Position numbers and translations under genes: made by a program
NCBI GenBank assembly: GCA_049487715.1
Contig: CP150583.1
Location: 416,671-480,670, forward strand
DNA length: 64,000 nt
Direction of reading: 5' to 3'
Source of the DNA: Pycnococcus provasolii
Taxonomy: Eukaryota; Chlorophyta; Pseudoscourfieldiophyceae; Pseudoscourfieldiales
Notes under the pieces: model-generated
What the model was told of the DNA's origin: nothing
The model's database searches: none
Seen by the model: the letters and a program-made list of their open reading frames with translations, nothing else
Shown here: positions 28,666-38,448 of the stretch, one piece after another
How the letters are laid out: every line of letters begins with the position of its first letter
Position numbering within the stretch: the stretch's first letter is position 1

Positions 28666-30651
28666 TTACATTCTCATCCCGCTCAACTCCGCGTATGCGC
28701 TAAGCAAAGCCCTCTTCAGCTCCGCGAAACTCACCACCAGAAGCGTGCCGCCGTCGCGGCTCATGAGCGTGACCTCCTCCTCCAAGCCTGCATCGAGCTT
28801 ATTGAGAGACTCCGCGACGTGACCCCAGTCCAGCAGTGGCAGACCCGTATCTGGCTGTGCCTGGTGAAAGATGAAGTCGTGCAGCAGCTTGAGCACGTAG
28901 CGGTCGCCCGTCTCGCCCCACCGTCCGCCGCCACCTGGCAAGCCTTGGTGATCGACGACAATACAAAGCTTAACCAACAGGCGCGCCATGCGTCCGTTGT
29001 CCAGCTCCACGCCGAGGTTCGTCATGCTCCGATCGTAGCGCACCTCAGCGGCGACGAGCTCGCGAGCAAGCCTGCCGCCGATACGACTCAATGCCTCCGC
29101 CGCAGTGGAAAACCCACCGCCCGCCGCGGGTGCCGCGAGCGCGCGCAGAAATGCGATGAGTTCGGGCGTCACGCCCCCTCCTGGCCCCGAAAGCTCCGCG
29201 AGGCACAGTTCAATCGGATCGGACACGTGAGCTCCGCTTGCCGCCATCGCCAGCGCACTAGCGAGATGCAGCAGATCACCCTTCTGCCTCGCGAGCACGC
29301 TCGTCGGGTTGCGCGCAGTCTCCGCCTGCGCCGCGTCGAGGCCAAGCGCAAGTCCCAGTCCAACGCCGCCTACACGAACACGGCTTCCGTCGACGAGAAG
29401 CTTTGTGGCGTGCAGGTCGCTCGGGCTAAAGTAGAGACCGTTCGCGTGCACGTCTGCAATCAAGCTGAGAAGCTGACATGCAAATCGCCACGTCGCATCC
29501 TCGCCAAGCTTGCGTCGCACGCCAACGGTGTTTCCAGGTGCGGCGAGACTTTCGTGAAGAGAAACGGAGAGCGGATGGTATGCGCACACGACGCAAAGCA
29601 GCGCATGGCCTCCGTACTCGTGTGCAGAAAATGCGGAGAGCACCGGGCTCATGCACGGATGATTCTTGTGTTTTTCCCATCTTCGAGCGGCACGTGCGAC
29701 GGCGGGGATCGCAACGGCGGGTTCCGAGTGTGCAACGACGCGAATGCATGCCGACGACCCGTCGACGTTGCTCACAGCTCGCATGCACTCGGTTGCGAAG
29801 CCGCTGTACGCCGTTGATGTAACGCCCGTGAACTGCGAGCCAGCTTGCATGGCAGCAGCGGCGTGCACCGCCTGGCTGCTGGGATCCGCGTCGAGTCTCC
29901 CGAGGCTGTGGTACATGCCGAGGAATTCGGGGAGTGGCGTGACGCCAGGCGCCTCGGCATCCGGAGGTGGGTGTCCAGGCCGTGGCGGAACGTACCCCGC
30001 GCTGAGGAGGTGCTTGAAGTGCCCCTCCTGTCGCACAGCCTCGTCGACGAACCGTTCGCTGAGCGGCGTAGGTCGCGGCGCGTTGTTCTTTTCGTGAGGC
30101 GCGTGGCTGTGGTGTCGTTGGTGGTGGTGGTGGTGGTGATCGGACGGGTGGTGTGGTGCATACGGCGCACCGAATCCGACGGCTGAGTTTTTGACGCGTC
30201 CTCCGCCGAAGTGCTGCGTGGCTGCGGGCACTTGTGCAACCTCCCCCAGCGGCGGCCCCGCCGGAACGGAAGGCTCAGTGAGTACCGGTCTCGGCTGCAC
30301 GGGCACATGCTGCTGAACTTGGTTCGTCGGCGGTTGAGCCTGCGGCACGAACGGCGCCGCCTCTGCAGTCGGCTGTCTAGAAGACGCAGGCACGAACGGC
30401 ATCGCCGCAGCTGCTTGGTTGAGCCCCATTCCGGTTCCCGCCGCGCCCGTCGTCGCCGCGCCCGCCCTGATGAATGGCGGGGCTGAGACGGCTGCTTGGT
30501 TGAGGGTGCTGCTTGCACGAGGTTTTGCGGTATTCGTGGGTACGAACGGCTGTGCGGAGACGGAGACGGACGATGGAGGAGGAGCTGCTGCTGCTGCTGC
30601 TGCTGCTGCTGCACCCCCTGGTATGAACGGCGCCGCTGTGGGGTCCACCAT
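28666..30651 (-). CDS. PAN3: PAN3, pseudokinase subunit of the PAN2-PAN3 deadenylase
   Basis: PAN3 recruits the PAN2 nuclease to poly(A) tails through poly(A)-binding protein. The 661-residue product has a PAN3 pseudokinase domain at about residues 280-530: ARRWEKHKNHPCMSPVLSAF, the conserved YHPLSVSLHE, then FACQLLSLIADVHANGLYFS. The C-terminal knob at about 560-661 is highly characteristic: RLLVKLCIVVDHQGLPG, WGETGDRYVLKLLHDFIFHQ, LDWGHVAESLNKLDAGLEEE and LLVVSFAELKRALLSAY. The N-terminal 260 residues are Pro/Ala/Gln-rich and hold five PFV/IP motifs like the PAM2 PABP-binding motif. No CCCH zinc finger, present in many PAN3 N-termini, is seen. A GAC/CAT-rich His run precedes the domain. Confidence 0.92.
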   Translation of the reverse strand: MVDPTAAPFIPGGAAAAAAAAAAPPPSSVSVSAQPFVPTNTAKPRASSTLNQAAVSAPPFIRAGAATTGAAGTGMGLNQAAAAMPFVPASSRQPTAEAAPFVPQAQPPTNQVQQHVPVQPRPVLTEPSVPAGPPLGEVAQVPAATQHFGGGRVKNSAVGFGAPYAPHHPSDHHHHHHQRHHSHAPHEKNNAPRPTPLSERFVDEAVRQEGHFKHLLSAGYVPPRPGHPPPDAEAPGVTPLPEFLGMYHSLGRLDADPSSQAVHAAAAMQAGSQFTGVTSTAYSGFATECMRAVSNVDGSSACIRVVAHSEPAVAIPAVARAARRWEKHKNHPCMSPVLSAFSAHEYGGHALLCVVCAYHPLSVSLHESLAAPGNTVGVRRKLGEDATWRFACQLLSLIADVHANGLYFSPSDLHATKLLVDGSRVRVGGVGLGLALGLDAAQAETARNPTSVLARQKGDLLHLASALAMAASGAHVSDPIELCLAELSGPGGGVTPELIAFLRALAAPAAGGGFSTAAEALSRIGGRLARELVAAEVRYDRSMTNLGVELDNGRMARLLVKLCIVVDHQGLPGGGGRWGETGDRYVLKLLHDFIFHQAQPDTGLPLLDWGHVAESLNKLDAGLEEEVTLMSRDGGTLLVVSFAELKRALLSAYAELSGMRM

Positions 30652-31917
30652 GATGCGTACTTACGATAGTACTCGTCCTCTTCTCTTCTCTTCTCTTCGT
30701 CTTTGGTGACGCGTGTTGCGACGCCTAGTAGTGGCTACGACAGAAGTGCCCAAGATGTCGGCGGCGAAGGGGCGAAGGGAAGGGAAGGGAGGAAGGGGGC
30801 AGGGAAATAGTTAGGGTTAGGGTTAGGGCTAGGATAGAGTTAGGGGTTAGGGTTATCCTAACTAAACCCCTAACTAACCGGACCAAGGCCGGGCACTCGA
30901 TCCGTCCTCCTACGGGGTTATCGCAACCTCTCCAACCTCACTACCTTGAAAAATCGTCCCAAGCACCCCGACAAAATGAATCCTCCATTCTTGCGCCGGC
31001 GTCGCGCGCTCCGGCCGTGGGCACGCCGGGCGTAGGACGCGCTTGTTCATCTCGGCTCATCGTCGCGTAGGCTGCCTCACACGACCCGCCTGCCCAGTGG
31101 GCGCTTGCTCCGCGCGCGCCATGCGGCCATGGTGTTCCGTGTGTGTGGTGGCTCCACTTGATCAAAAAACTGTCAATAAACCCTGGCCCAACTTTGCCGT
31201 GTCACACACGGTACGACTTTCTGATGACGGAATTTGATTTTCCTGGCGATTGTTCCAACCCTGAGATGTGCACGCCCTGTTGACCCGCCTTGTCGGGGGT
31301 GTCCGGCCGAGCAATACCCGACGAAATCGCCAAACCCCTGTTGTCGTGGGCTTCCGGGGTCGTGTGCCTGCCCCCCTTGCCGTGACTGCTGGAGTGCTGG
31401 CAAGGGGACTGCTGCCTATCGTAATGCAGTTCGGAACTCGGACGGAAGGGAAGGCCCCCCCGGAGACGAACCCAAACGCGTGTAGTCCGTAGGCCAGTAG
31501 GGTAACCTTTATTACCAAAGCTGTGCTCATCAAGGCGTTGCTCAATCAGGTTGCTTAAGCCTGCTTGATTGATGAGGTTGTTCGAGGGGAGAACAGGCAA
31601 CACGGGGGAGGGAGGGGTCCCACTTGCCCACCACCTTGCCCCTTGCCCCTTGCCCTTCCCTTGCGGCCCGTTTCTCGTCTGATCAAGACCCTCTTCAGTC
31701 CCTCTTCGTACCGCTTAAGGGAAGTCCTGCAGTTCACGGCTTCACGCGCCCTCTTTCTCTCCTCTCCTCTCTCAAGTCTTTGGGTGGGATTGGGATTGAC
31801 GCTCTGCTCTATTGTTGTATCTGTTTTTCGCCTTGTTTGGCTTGTGGCCTGCTTTGTGCTTCCTAGGCTTCCTAGGCGAGATGTGGCGTGCGTTTGGGTT
31901 TGGATCGAGTGATAATA
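30652..31917. other. Divergent PAN3/PP2C 5' gap
   Basis: The largest intergenic gap outside the element. It has a TTAGGG-like tract at 30811-30855 about 160 bases upstream of PAN3. Open stretches at 31162-31603 on the minus strand overlap in several frames and lack host codon character, so I do not call a gene. A GTAGTCCGTAGGCCAGTAGG word near 31483 resembles one left of the element (2723-2742). Confidence 0.5.
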
Positions 31918-33105
31918 ATGGGAGTAATCATAGTGGCCAGTCGTGGTGGTCGCCAGTCGTCGTCGTCGGAGTCGCAGCGCCGACGACGCATCTCCACGCT
32001 CAACACGTCCGGGGAAAGCGACGCCACCGAGGGAGGCGCGCCCACGGGCGCGACGACGAGGCAGAGGGAAGACAGAGGGAGCGTACTGCCGTACGTGTAC
32101 GAAAGCTGCATCAAGGCGGGGTTCGACCCGGACGACGGCGCCGATAAGATTGACAAGGAGTGCCAGGACAACTGCCTGATCTTCGAAAGCATGCTCGACG
32201 ATCCGAGGCACAGCTTCGTCTGCGTGTTTGACGGACACGGGCAGAACGGACGCAAGGTGAGCACGTGGATGGTGAACAACATGATCAGGCTCATGCAAGC
32301 GTCGTCGAACTTCAACCCGAGAAACATGACACAAAACCTTAAGCTTACGTTCAAGGATGCGTCGTTCGCCGCGGAGGCTGAGATGGCAAAGCTCAACTTC
32401 GACACCCAGCTGAGCGGAACGACGGCAACGTACGTGATGCTCACGGACAGCGAAGTGCACTGCGGGTGGGTCGGAGACTCGCGCGCAGTCATGTGCAGAC
32501 GGACGCGCAGCGGCGGCGTCAAGGCGGTGGCACTCGTCGCGGATCACAAGCCAGGCGACTTCAAGGAGAAGATGCGCATCCGCAAGAACGGCGGCGAAGT
32601 GCGCTACCTGGACCCAGACGAGGTTGACGATCCAGGCCCGCTTCGCGTGTTTGCGCGAAATTATGCAGCACCAGGACTTGCCATGTCGAGGTCCATTGGA
32701 GACAGGCTCGCGACGTCGCTCGGCGCGTGGCCCAAGCCTTCGTTCCGCAAGGTGCGCATCACCGACGACGACGAGCTCGTGATTGTTGCGAGCGACGGCC
32801 TTTGGGAGGTGTTTGAGAACGACGAGGCGTCCAAGTGGTGTTGGGACTACGTAACGCGGTACCGCGAGGCTGACGGGTCGCCGCCAGGTCACCTTCCGAG
32901 CAGCCAACGCTTGACGTGCGCACAGGCGATTGCCGAGGAGGCGCAGCAGCGGTGGGTTACCCGGTACAACAGCGAAGTGGTGGTGGACGACACGAGTGTG
33001 TGCGTCGTGTACCTCAAGAAGTGGATCTTGCACAACGGGCCGTCCAACTCGAGCAAGGATCGGCGCACGTCGATCCACGTCGACCACAGCGCGCTGAAGC
33101 GCTGA
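31918..33105 (+). CDS. PP2C-family protein phosphatase
   Basis: A Mg/Mn-dependent Ser/Thr phosphatase of 395 residues from MGVIIVASRGG; the MG start could be myristoylated, and an in-frame ATG 30 bases upstream is possible. PP2C motifs appear in order: VFDGHGQNGRKV, SGTTATYVML, GWVGDSRAVM, ADHKPGDFKEK, AMSRSIGDRLA, IVASDGLWEVFEN and VDDTSVCVVYL. The metal-binding Asp residues in FDGHG, ASDGLW and DDTS are present, so it should be active. The N-terminal 60 residues are Ser/Arg/Gly-rich. The C-terminus is short and basic. The target pathway cannot be told from sequence. It converges with the SEC14-like gene. Confidence 0.93.
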   Translation: MGVIIVASRGGRQSSSSESQRRRRISTLNTSGESDATEGGAPTGATTRQREDRGSVLPYVYESCIKAGFDPDDGADKIDKECQDNCLIFESMLDDPRHSFVCVFDGHGQNGRKVSTWMVNNMIRLMQASSNFNPRNMTQNLKLTFKDASFAAEAEMAKLNFDTQLSGTTATYVMLTDSEVHCGWVGDSRAVMCRRTRSGGVKAVALVADHKPGDFKEKMRIRKNGGEVRYLDPDEVDDPGPLRVFARNYAAPGLAMSRSIGDRLATSLGAWPKPSFRKVRITDDDELVIVASDGLWEVFENDEASKWCWDYVTRYREADGSPPGHLPSSQRLTCAQAIAEEAQQRWVTRYNSEVVVDDTSVCVVYLKKWILHNGPSNSSKDRRTSIHVDHSALKR

Positions 33106-33358
33106 AGCGCATGTTAACATGTCGTTACCATGTCGGCAAGAGCGCACGCAACCTCATTTTTGCCATTTCGTTTTTGCCCTTTGAATTTAGTTTCGTGTAT
33201 TAGAATATGCCTATATCCTTCGCATGAAAATTCTATACATGCATACAATCCTCGTTCTCGTTCACACACCCATTTCGTAAAAGCAAATCATTAGAAAGAA
33301 TGAATGATGCGGTGGTTCTTTTATTAATAATAAAATAAGCAGCTATACAAATAACCAC

Positions 33359-34424
33359 CTATAAGAATTCCTCCGCGCTGTAGTACGCCTCCTCGTCGTC
33401 CGCGGAAAGGAATGGGGCTGGCGCAGGAGACGCGGCGGTGTCCTCACTTTTCGACGAAGATGCTCTGACATGCTGTCTCCAAGCTTCCTCCTCGAGGTGC
33501 ACGAGGCGCCAAACATCCTTGTGGCAGTACCCGCTTGACACACGCCGCCCGTTCGCAGCGTTCGTGCCCGTGGGCTGACCGATTCCGCTGATTTCGCGCC
33601 AGTGCGGTCCAAGTCTCTCCTCGAGGTCGCGCTCTCCCGCCGAACCTGGCGAAGCGTCGCTGACGACGAGAAGTTTCTGTTGCGTGGTTGGGTCGAGTGC
33701 GCGCTTCGCAACAGACCACAGGGCGTTGAACGCCTTAGGTGGGCGATACAGTATAGCGAGTCCCAGGCGCTCAGGGTAGTGGTTGCATACGACGTCGATT
33801 GTGTCGAGCGTGGACCCTATGGACGGGCTTGTCGACAGCTTGAACTCGTCGAGTTTGATGAAGACGACATGTTTTTCCACCATACCCGCCTCGTCGTTGT
33901 CGTCGTCGTTGTCGACGTTCTGCTTGCTCTTGAGCGGCGTGGCGTACTTTCCAAAGCTCGCAACACCGATTTGTCGCCCCAGTCGGTTTCTTCTGATGGA
34001 ACGTTCGAGGTTCCACGCCAGAAATCGCATTTGGTCCTTCCGGGACGTGCTATTGGGCACTTCCTTGTCGTTGTCCATGACGAGTACGTTTCTGCCCTTT
34101 TTGTCCGTTTTATTCGCGACCCACATCTTACCCTCCGTGCTAAATCGCTCGACGTCTTCACGAGGAGATGGCGTGTATTTGGTTGTCCAGCCTCCACTTG
34201 ACTGACCGCGTGAGCATGGCTGTCGCTTTTTTTAGATTGAACTTGCGAGCACGCAAATACCTCAGCGCCGTTGCAGTCGTGAGGAAAGAAGAGAAATCAT
34301 GCGCATCCGGCTCCGTTAACGACGTTGTAAATGAAGAGCTGCGCACGGCGTCGATGAGCTGCTTGGCCGCATCGAGCTCGGACGCGGACGGCGCGGGCGC
34401 GTACGTGAGCCAGTCGGCGGACAT
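33359..34424 (-). CDS. SEC14-like CRAL-TRIO lipid-transfer protein, one frame break
   Basis: Start MSADWLTYAPAPSAS. The CRAL-TRIO N-terminal helices include FLTTATALRYLRARKFNLKKA and MLTRSVKWRLDNQ. That frame stops at 34158, but one base of shift at about 34163-34166 continues REDVERFSTEGKMW and the lipid-binding domain in the expected order: GRNVLVMDNDKE, QMRFLAWNLERSI, DVVCNHYPERLGLAILYRPP, NALWSVAKRALDPTTQQKL and FVVSD-like. With the break repaired the length is about 354 residues, normal for the family. Such proteins exchange phosphatidylinositol and other lipids between membranes. The break is more likely an assembly indel than decay, because both sides keep family residues. The C-terminus is acidic. 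Confidence 0.8.
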
Positions 34425-34647
34425 CTTCTTCTTCTCTGGCGGGAGGATGGTTAGTTTGCGGTGGACGATCGGGAGGTCGGGAACGGGAAAGGGTGTAACA
34501 GGGTGTAACTGGGTGTAACCGAACACGTGCACGATTTAGGGGTTTGGTGCGAAACAATCGGGATTGGGGGGTTCCTGTGCAAGAGATATTTTTTCGTTAT
34601 GGATAGCGATAGAAACAAGTGACACAAACAAACGCAACACTTTTAGT

Positions 34648-37383
34648 TTAGTTGCCGCGCATCGCCGCCGCGCTCGTTAAGCCAAGCTCAGCCTCGACTC
34701 GGCTTCCAACGCGCACGAACACGGGGAGCTTGGCAAGCGGCGCATCCACCTGAAACGTCTGACGTCCTTCATGAACGACGAGCGGCGATTCCACGCACCG
34801 GTCGTCGCCGACGCGGCACTCCCACGTCGGGAGCTCGCGCCATAATCCATGCGGAAGGTACACGCTCCTCGACTTCGCGCCGCGCTCCACCACCGGCGCG
34901 ACGACGACGTCGTTGCCAAGGCTGTACTGGTCATTCACGCTGAAGGAGCTGGTATCGTGCGGATCAAGCCACCACATGGGCCGACACATAGGTTCGAGGC
35001 TCGCGGCGCTGTCTTTTGCGATTCTTGCAATCTCGCGTGCAAATCGACCTCGAATCGCGAGCGACTCCGCGCAAAGGCCGGCAGCACGCTCGCTGACACG
35101 CCAGGGAGGTAGGCTGAACTGAACTGCGGGCATCAGGCTGCTTGTCTGCGCCCAGCGCACCATCAGCTCCTCGCTCGGGCTCTGGCCCCAGTAGCAGTTT
35201 CCTCCCACCATGTCTGGAAGGCAGAAGGGGTACCCGAGAACGCCTGCGGTGAGCAGCTGCGGCACGAGGGCGCGCAGCCCGTTCCCAATCCCCCACATGC
35301 TGTCCTTGTCGCCCATGCGCGTTAGCAGATGCGTGCCAGACGTTCCCGGCCAGCCGCAGCGCACCTCCGCCCACTCGAAGTGTCGTGCCACCTCGGTGAC
35401 CCACAGGCGCGTGTACTCGGCGGGATGCGCGAGCTCGGCGTGCGTGTTCGCACGGCTTGGAAGGAAGCAAGGCTCGCCGGCATCGAACTTGAATCCGTCG
35501 ACGCCAGTCTCCTCCTGAAGCTTGCGCAGCTTTGCCAGAAACCAGCGGACGGCTTTCGGATTCGTCAAGTCGAGCGCGGCTACCGGCTGCGTTCCCCACC
35601 ACCGAAACATGCCATTTTCGAGGTTCTGGAACAGGTCCACGGCGAACTTGAGCGCCGTTCCGGGGAGCGAGATTCCAAGCTCGAATTCCTCGCTCGCCGG
35701 CGTCGCGCTGTGGCTGGTGACGTAGTAGCCGAGTGCGGCACCCTCGCGGTACGTTTCACTCGCAGCCTCGGCGAACGGCGTAACCCAGAGCGTCACCTTG
35801 AATCCGAGGTCGTGCAGCTCGTCCACCATCTCCTTGGCTGTTGGAAACTTGCTGGGGCAGAAGTGTATGTCTCCGTACCTCTGCTGCCACCGATCGTCAA
35901 TCTCCATGGCAGATCTCGGCAAGCCACGCTCTGCAATCTGCCTCGCGTACGTCATCACGGAGTCCCGCGTGACACCGCTGTGGTCGCGCGCCCACGTGCA
36001 CCAGATTGGGTGCTGCATAATCTTATCGGGCGGCGATCGTCCCGGGCGTGGCATTGGCGCGAGTGCGCTCGTCGTCGCCTCCCTAACGTCGGGCGACACC
36101 GACAGGCAGACGCGCAGACTGGCGGTGCCATCTTCGTCTCGCGGCGCGACGCGACACCACGGGTGCACGACACCGTCGTCTTCCCACCCAAGTCGGCTCT
36201 GGAGGCGAAGCATGCGATCTCCGGCATCCTGCGCGATGTCGCCGAGAGGTAGCAGGGGTCGCCCGCAGTTCTGCACGCCAACGCCCCAAGCTCGTCTTGG
36301 CCAAGGATCCTCCTCCCGCCCGCCTCGGTACCCGTCGAGCGTCGACCCTGGAACTGCGCGCCCTGGACGGCTTCTCAGCGGCGCGTTGAGTCCGGCGTGC
36401 AGTCCCCTCGACTCAGGGTCCACGGCAACGCAAACGCCGTGTGAGCTGACCCAGTGGCATCCAACGAGCATGCCAATCCCGTGCGGTCCGTTGTCGAATG
36501 GCAGGTGAGGACCCACCTCCCACCTCCCTTCCTCGAGAGGCCAGTGCTGGCGCATGAGGTGCGCCCCTCCGTACCACGAGCCGCCTTGGTCCAGTTCGAC
36601 GCTGACTTCCGCGGCACGCGGTGCGTGTGGCCCCGCATCGGGGTACGGCTGGAAGTCGGGCGACGGCACGGGTTCCGCCGTGCTTGGTACGCGAAAGTTG
36701 ACGAGAACGGCATTTTTGCGCCCACGGAGCCACCAGTCTTTTTCGGAAACGGCTGCGTCTTCGTGGTTTGGCGGTCTCGTAACCTCGAGCGTGGATCCGC
36801 ACACCCACTCGACAACAATCTTATTGTCGTTTGCGTTCCACCTCACGGGGTCATGCGCGAGTGCGTTTGCGCCGAGCGAGAGGTGCACGCGCGGTCTTCG
36901 CTCCGACGCGCGTCCGTCGCTGAGTTCGAGCACGCCGTCGGGGTAAACGACGCACGCGACAGCGCCCGACGTGAGCGAGAGCGTGGGTGCGCGCGACTTG
37001 ACGCGCGTCCACGTCGACTTGACTTGCTGCTGCGTTGTCGTTGTTTTTGTTGCTGTTGCTGTTGTGGTTGTTGTCGTCGTCAAGTCGAGTGCTGCTGCTG
37101 CTGCTGGTGCATTTGTCGCGTCATCGGAGGTGGTGGCTGTATTGTTTGTTTGTGAAGGTGATGTTGGTGGTGCGGAAACGGACGCGGAGTTTGCCGTTTG
37201 TCTGTTGCTCTTGTGCGACTCGGCTCTGAGAGCGTGGTGCCTGCGCTTATCACAGCTTGACGTCGACCGTTTGCTTGAAGCCGCTGGGTCACTGCACGTA
37301 ACTCTAGGTCGAAGCGGCGAGATCCGAGATTGGCGCGTGGGGACCCTCCCACCCTCACACCAATTGTAAGTCAAGGGAGCCAT
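34648..37383 (-). CDS. MYORG-type family 31 glycoside hydrolase
   Basis: A 911-residue protein; the catalytic TIM barrel spans about residues 455-800. The nucleophile block is GFKFDAGE with Asp634. The downstream blocks RCGWPGTSGT, MGDKDSMWGIGNGLRALVPQ and GVLGYPFCLPDMVGGN closely match the MYORG (KIAA1161) branch of GH31, shown in animals to be an alpha-galactosidase, rather than ER glucosidase II, whose nucleophile block is W-x-D-M-N-E. The sequence IWCTWARDHSG and MEIDDRWQQRYGD at the barrel start also fits. The N-terminal 130 residues are low complexity with a Thr run and could hide a transit peptide; no clear signal peptide is visible. Substrate in this alga is unknown. Confidence 0.85.
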   Translation of the reverse strand: MAPLTYNWCEGGRVPTRQSRISPLRPRVTCSDPAASSKRSTSSCDKRRHHALRAESHKSNRQTANSASVSAPPTSPSQTNNTATTSDDATNAPAAAAALDLTTTTTTTATATKTTTTQQQVKSTWTRVKSRAPTLSLTSGAVACVVYPDGVLELSDGRASERRPRVHLSLGANALAHDPVRWNANDNKIVVEWVCGSTLEVTRPPNHEDAAVSEKDWWLRGRKNAVLVNFRVPSTAEPVPSPDFQPYPDAGPHAPRAAEVSVELDQGGSWYGGAHLMRQHWPLEEGRWEVGPHLPFDNGPHGIGMLVGCHWVSSHGVCVAVDPESRGLHAGLNAPLRSRPGRAVPGSTLDGYRGGREEDPWPRRAWGVGVQNCGRPLLPLGDIAQDAGDRMLRLQSRLGWEDDGVVHPWCRVAPRDEDGTASLRVCLSVSPDVREATTSALAPMPRPGRSPPDKIMQHPIWCTWARDHSGVTRDSVMTYARQIAERGLPRSAMEIDDRWQQRYGDIHFCPSKFPTAKEMVDELHDLGFKVTLWVTPFAEAASETYREGAALGYYVTSHSATPASEEFELGISLPGTALKFAVDLFQNLENGMFRWWGTQPVAALDLTNPKAVRWFLAKLRKLQEETGVDGFKFDAGEPCFLPSRANTHAELAHPAEYTRLWVTEVARHFEWAEVRCGWPGTSGTHLLTRMGDKDSMWGIGNGLRALVPQLLTAGVLGYPFCLPDMVGGNCYWGQSPSEELMVRWAQTSSLMPAVQFSLPPWRVSERAAGLCAESLAIRGRFAREIARIAKDSAASLEPMCRPMWWLDPHDTSSFSVNDQYSLGNDVVVAPVVERGAKSRSVYLPHGLWRELPTWECRVGDDRCVESPLVVHEGRQTFQVDAPLAKLPVFVRVGSRVEAELGLTSAAAMRGN

Positions 37384-38448
37384 AGAGCACTAGAGCACTG
37401 GTATAGAGCGGTGTGCTAGAAAGATAGCGGATTGCGAATAATCAGGAATTTCTATTTCTTCTTTCTCCCGAGCGAGTAGAAATAATGTCTTCTTCTAAAT
37501 AACTAAGAAGAATCCGGATAGGATTAGGCGTCTTGAGGGGAGGGGAAAAGCCTTGCGTGGCACACAGACACAGCTTCTTTCTTTCTTTCGTTCTCCTCGG
37601 CCGGGGACCTGGGAGGAGAAAGAAGCCTCCCCAGAAATCAATCAAGAAGCAGACGGAGTTTCTGCACACCCCCTTTTCCTTTTCTTCCTCCCCCTTCCCC
37701 TGGCACCTGGGGGAGTGGGGGGTGGGAGAAACAAGTCTGCATCTGGGGGCGAAGGTGGATCCCCGCCATACCCTGTCATCAGGACTGTTGCCTGGGGATG
37801 GGGAAACCCCTAATGACCTAATCCTTTCCCGCGGGAAACACGACCTAAATAGTACCACCTAGTGTGTATCCCCATTGCAAACCAAGAAAAGATGACGAAG
37901 AGAGCCCCCAAGCCCAGGCCGCCAAGGGGGGACGGGGGATCGGAACCTAGGGCCAGGGGTTGGCCCCTTGAGGCGCTGATACTACTGATGCCTGATGAGG
38001 GCAGATCGACTTTATTCTCGCGGAGACTCAACAACGAGCTTCTGTTCTGTTCTTGTCGAGTTTTGTCGTGTCGCCGCGAAGGAGAGGAAAGGGGAGGCAA
38101 GGCGAGGGGAGGGGAGGGGGGACTGGGAACGTGCCGCCTCCCTCTTCCTTCTTCAGTTCTTCCCGTGGGTACGGTATAGATTTGCCGCACAAGACTCCTT
38201 TTAGCGACGTCATTCGTTTGCAGATTCCAGGGGACCGGATTCCGCACGGCCAGGTGATTGAGGGCGCAGGACAGCCGCACCCACCCCCCCCTGGATGAGA
38301 CGGACGTATGGTCTCATCCCCAGACTCCCCGTCCCCTCCCTCCCCCTCGCCCACCGGCCCCTCCCCTTTCGTCACCAACGCAACGCAACGCCACGCCCCT
38401 CCCTCCCCTCCGTCTCTCCGTCCCACCAACAATCGGAGTAGGCCAGCC
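37384..38448. other. Divergent GH31/NUMOD3 5' gap
   Basis: No gene is seen. Purine/pyrimidine-rich and GA/CT-rich in several stretches. In-frame open sequence precedes the NUMOD3 gene from 38308 but is Pro/Ser low complexity. No telomere-like tract. Confidence 0.45.

Noticed and set aside
28144-29817. 557-aa open frame on the plus strand
   Set aside because: Antisense of PAN3, which has clear family motifs; no domain in the plus translation.
31555-33147. 530-aa open frame on the minus strand
   Set aside because: Antisense of the PP2C gene, all of whose motifs are on the plus strand.
35329-36252. 307-aa open frame on the plus strand
   Set aside because: Antisense of the GH31 catalytic domain.
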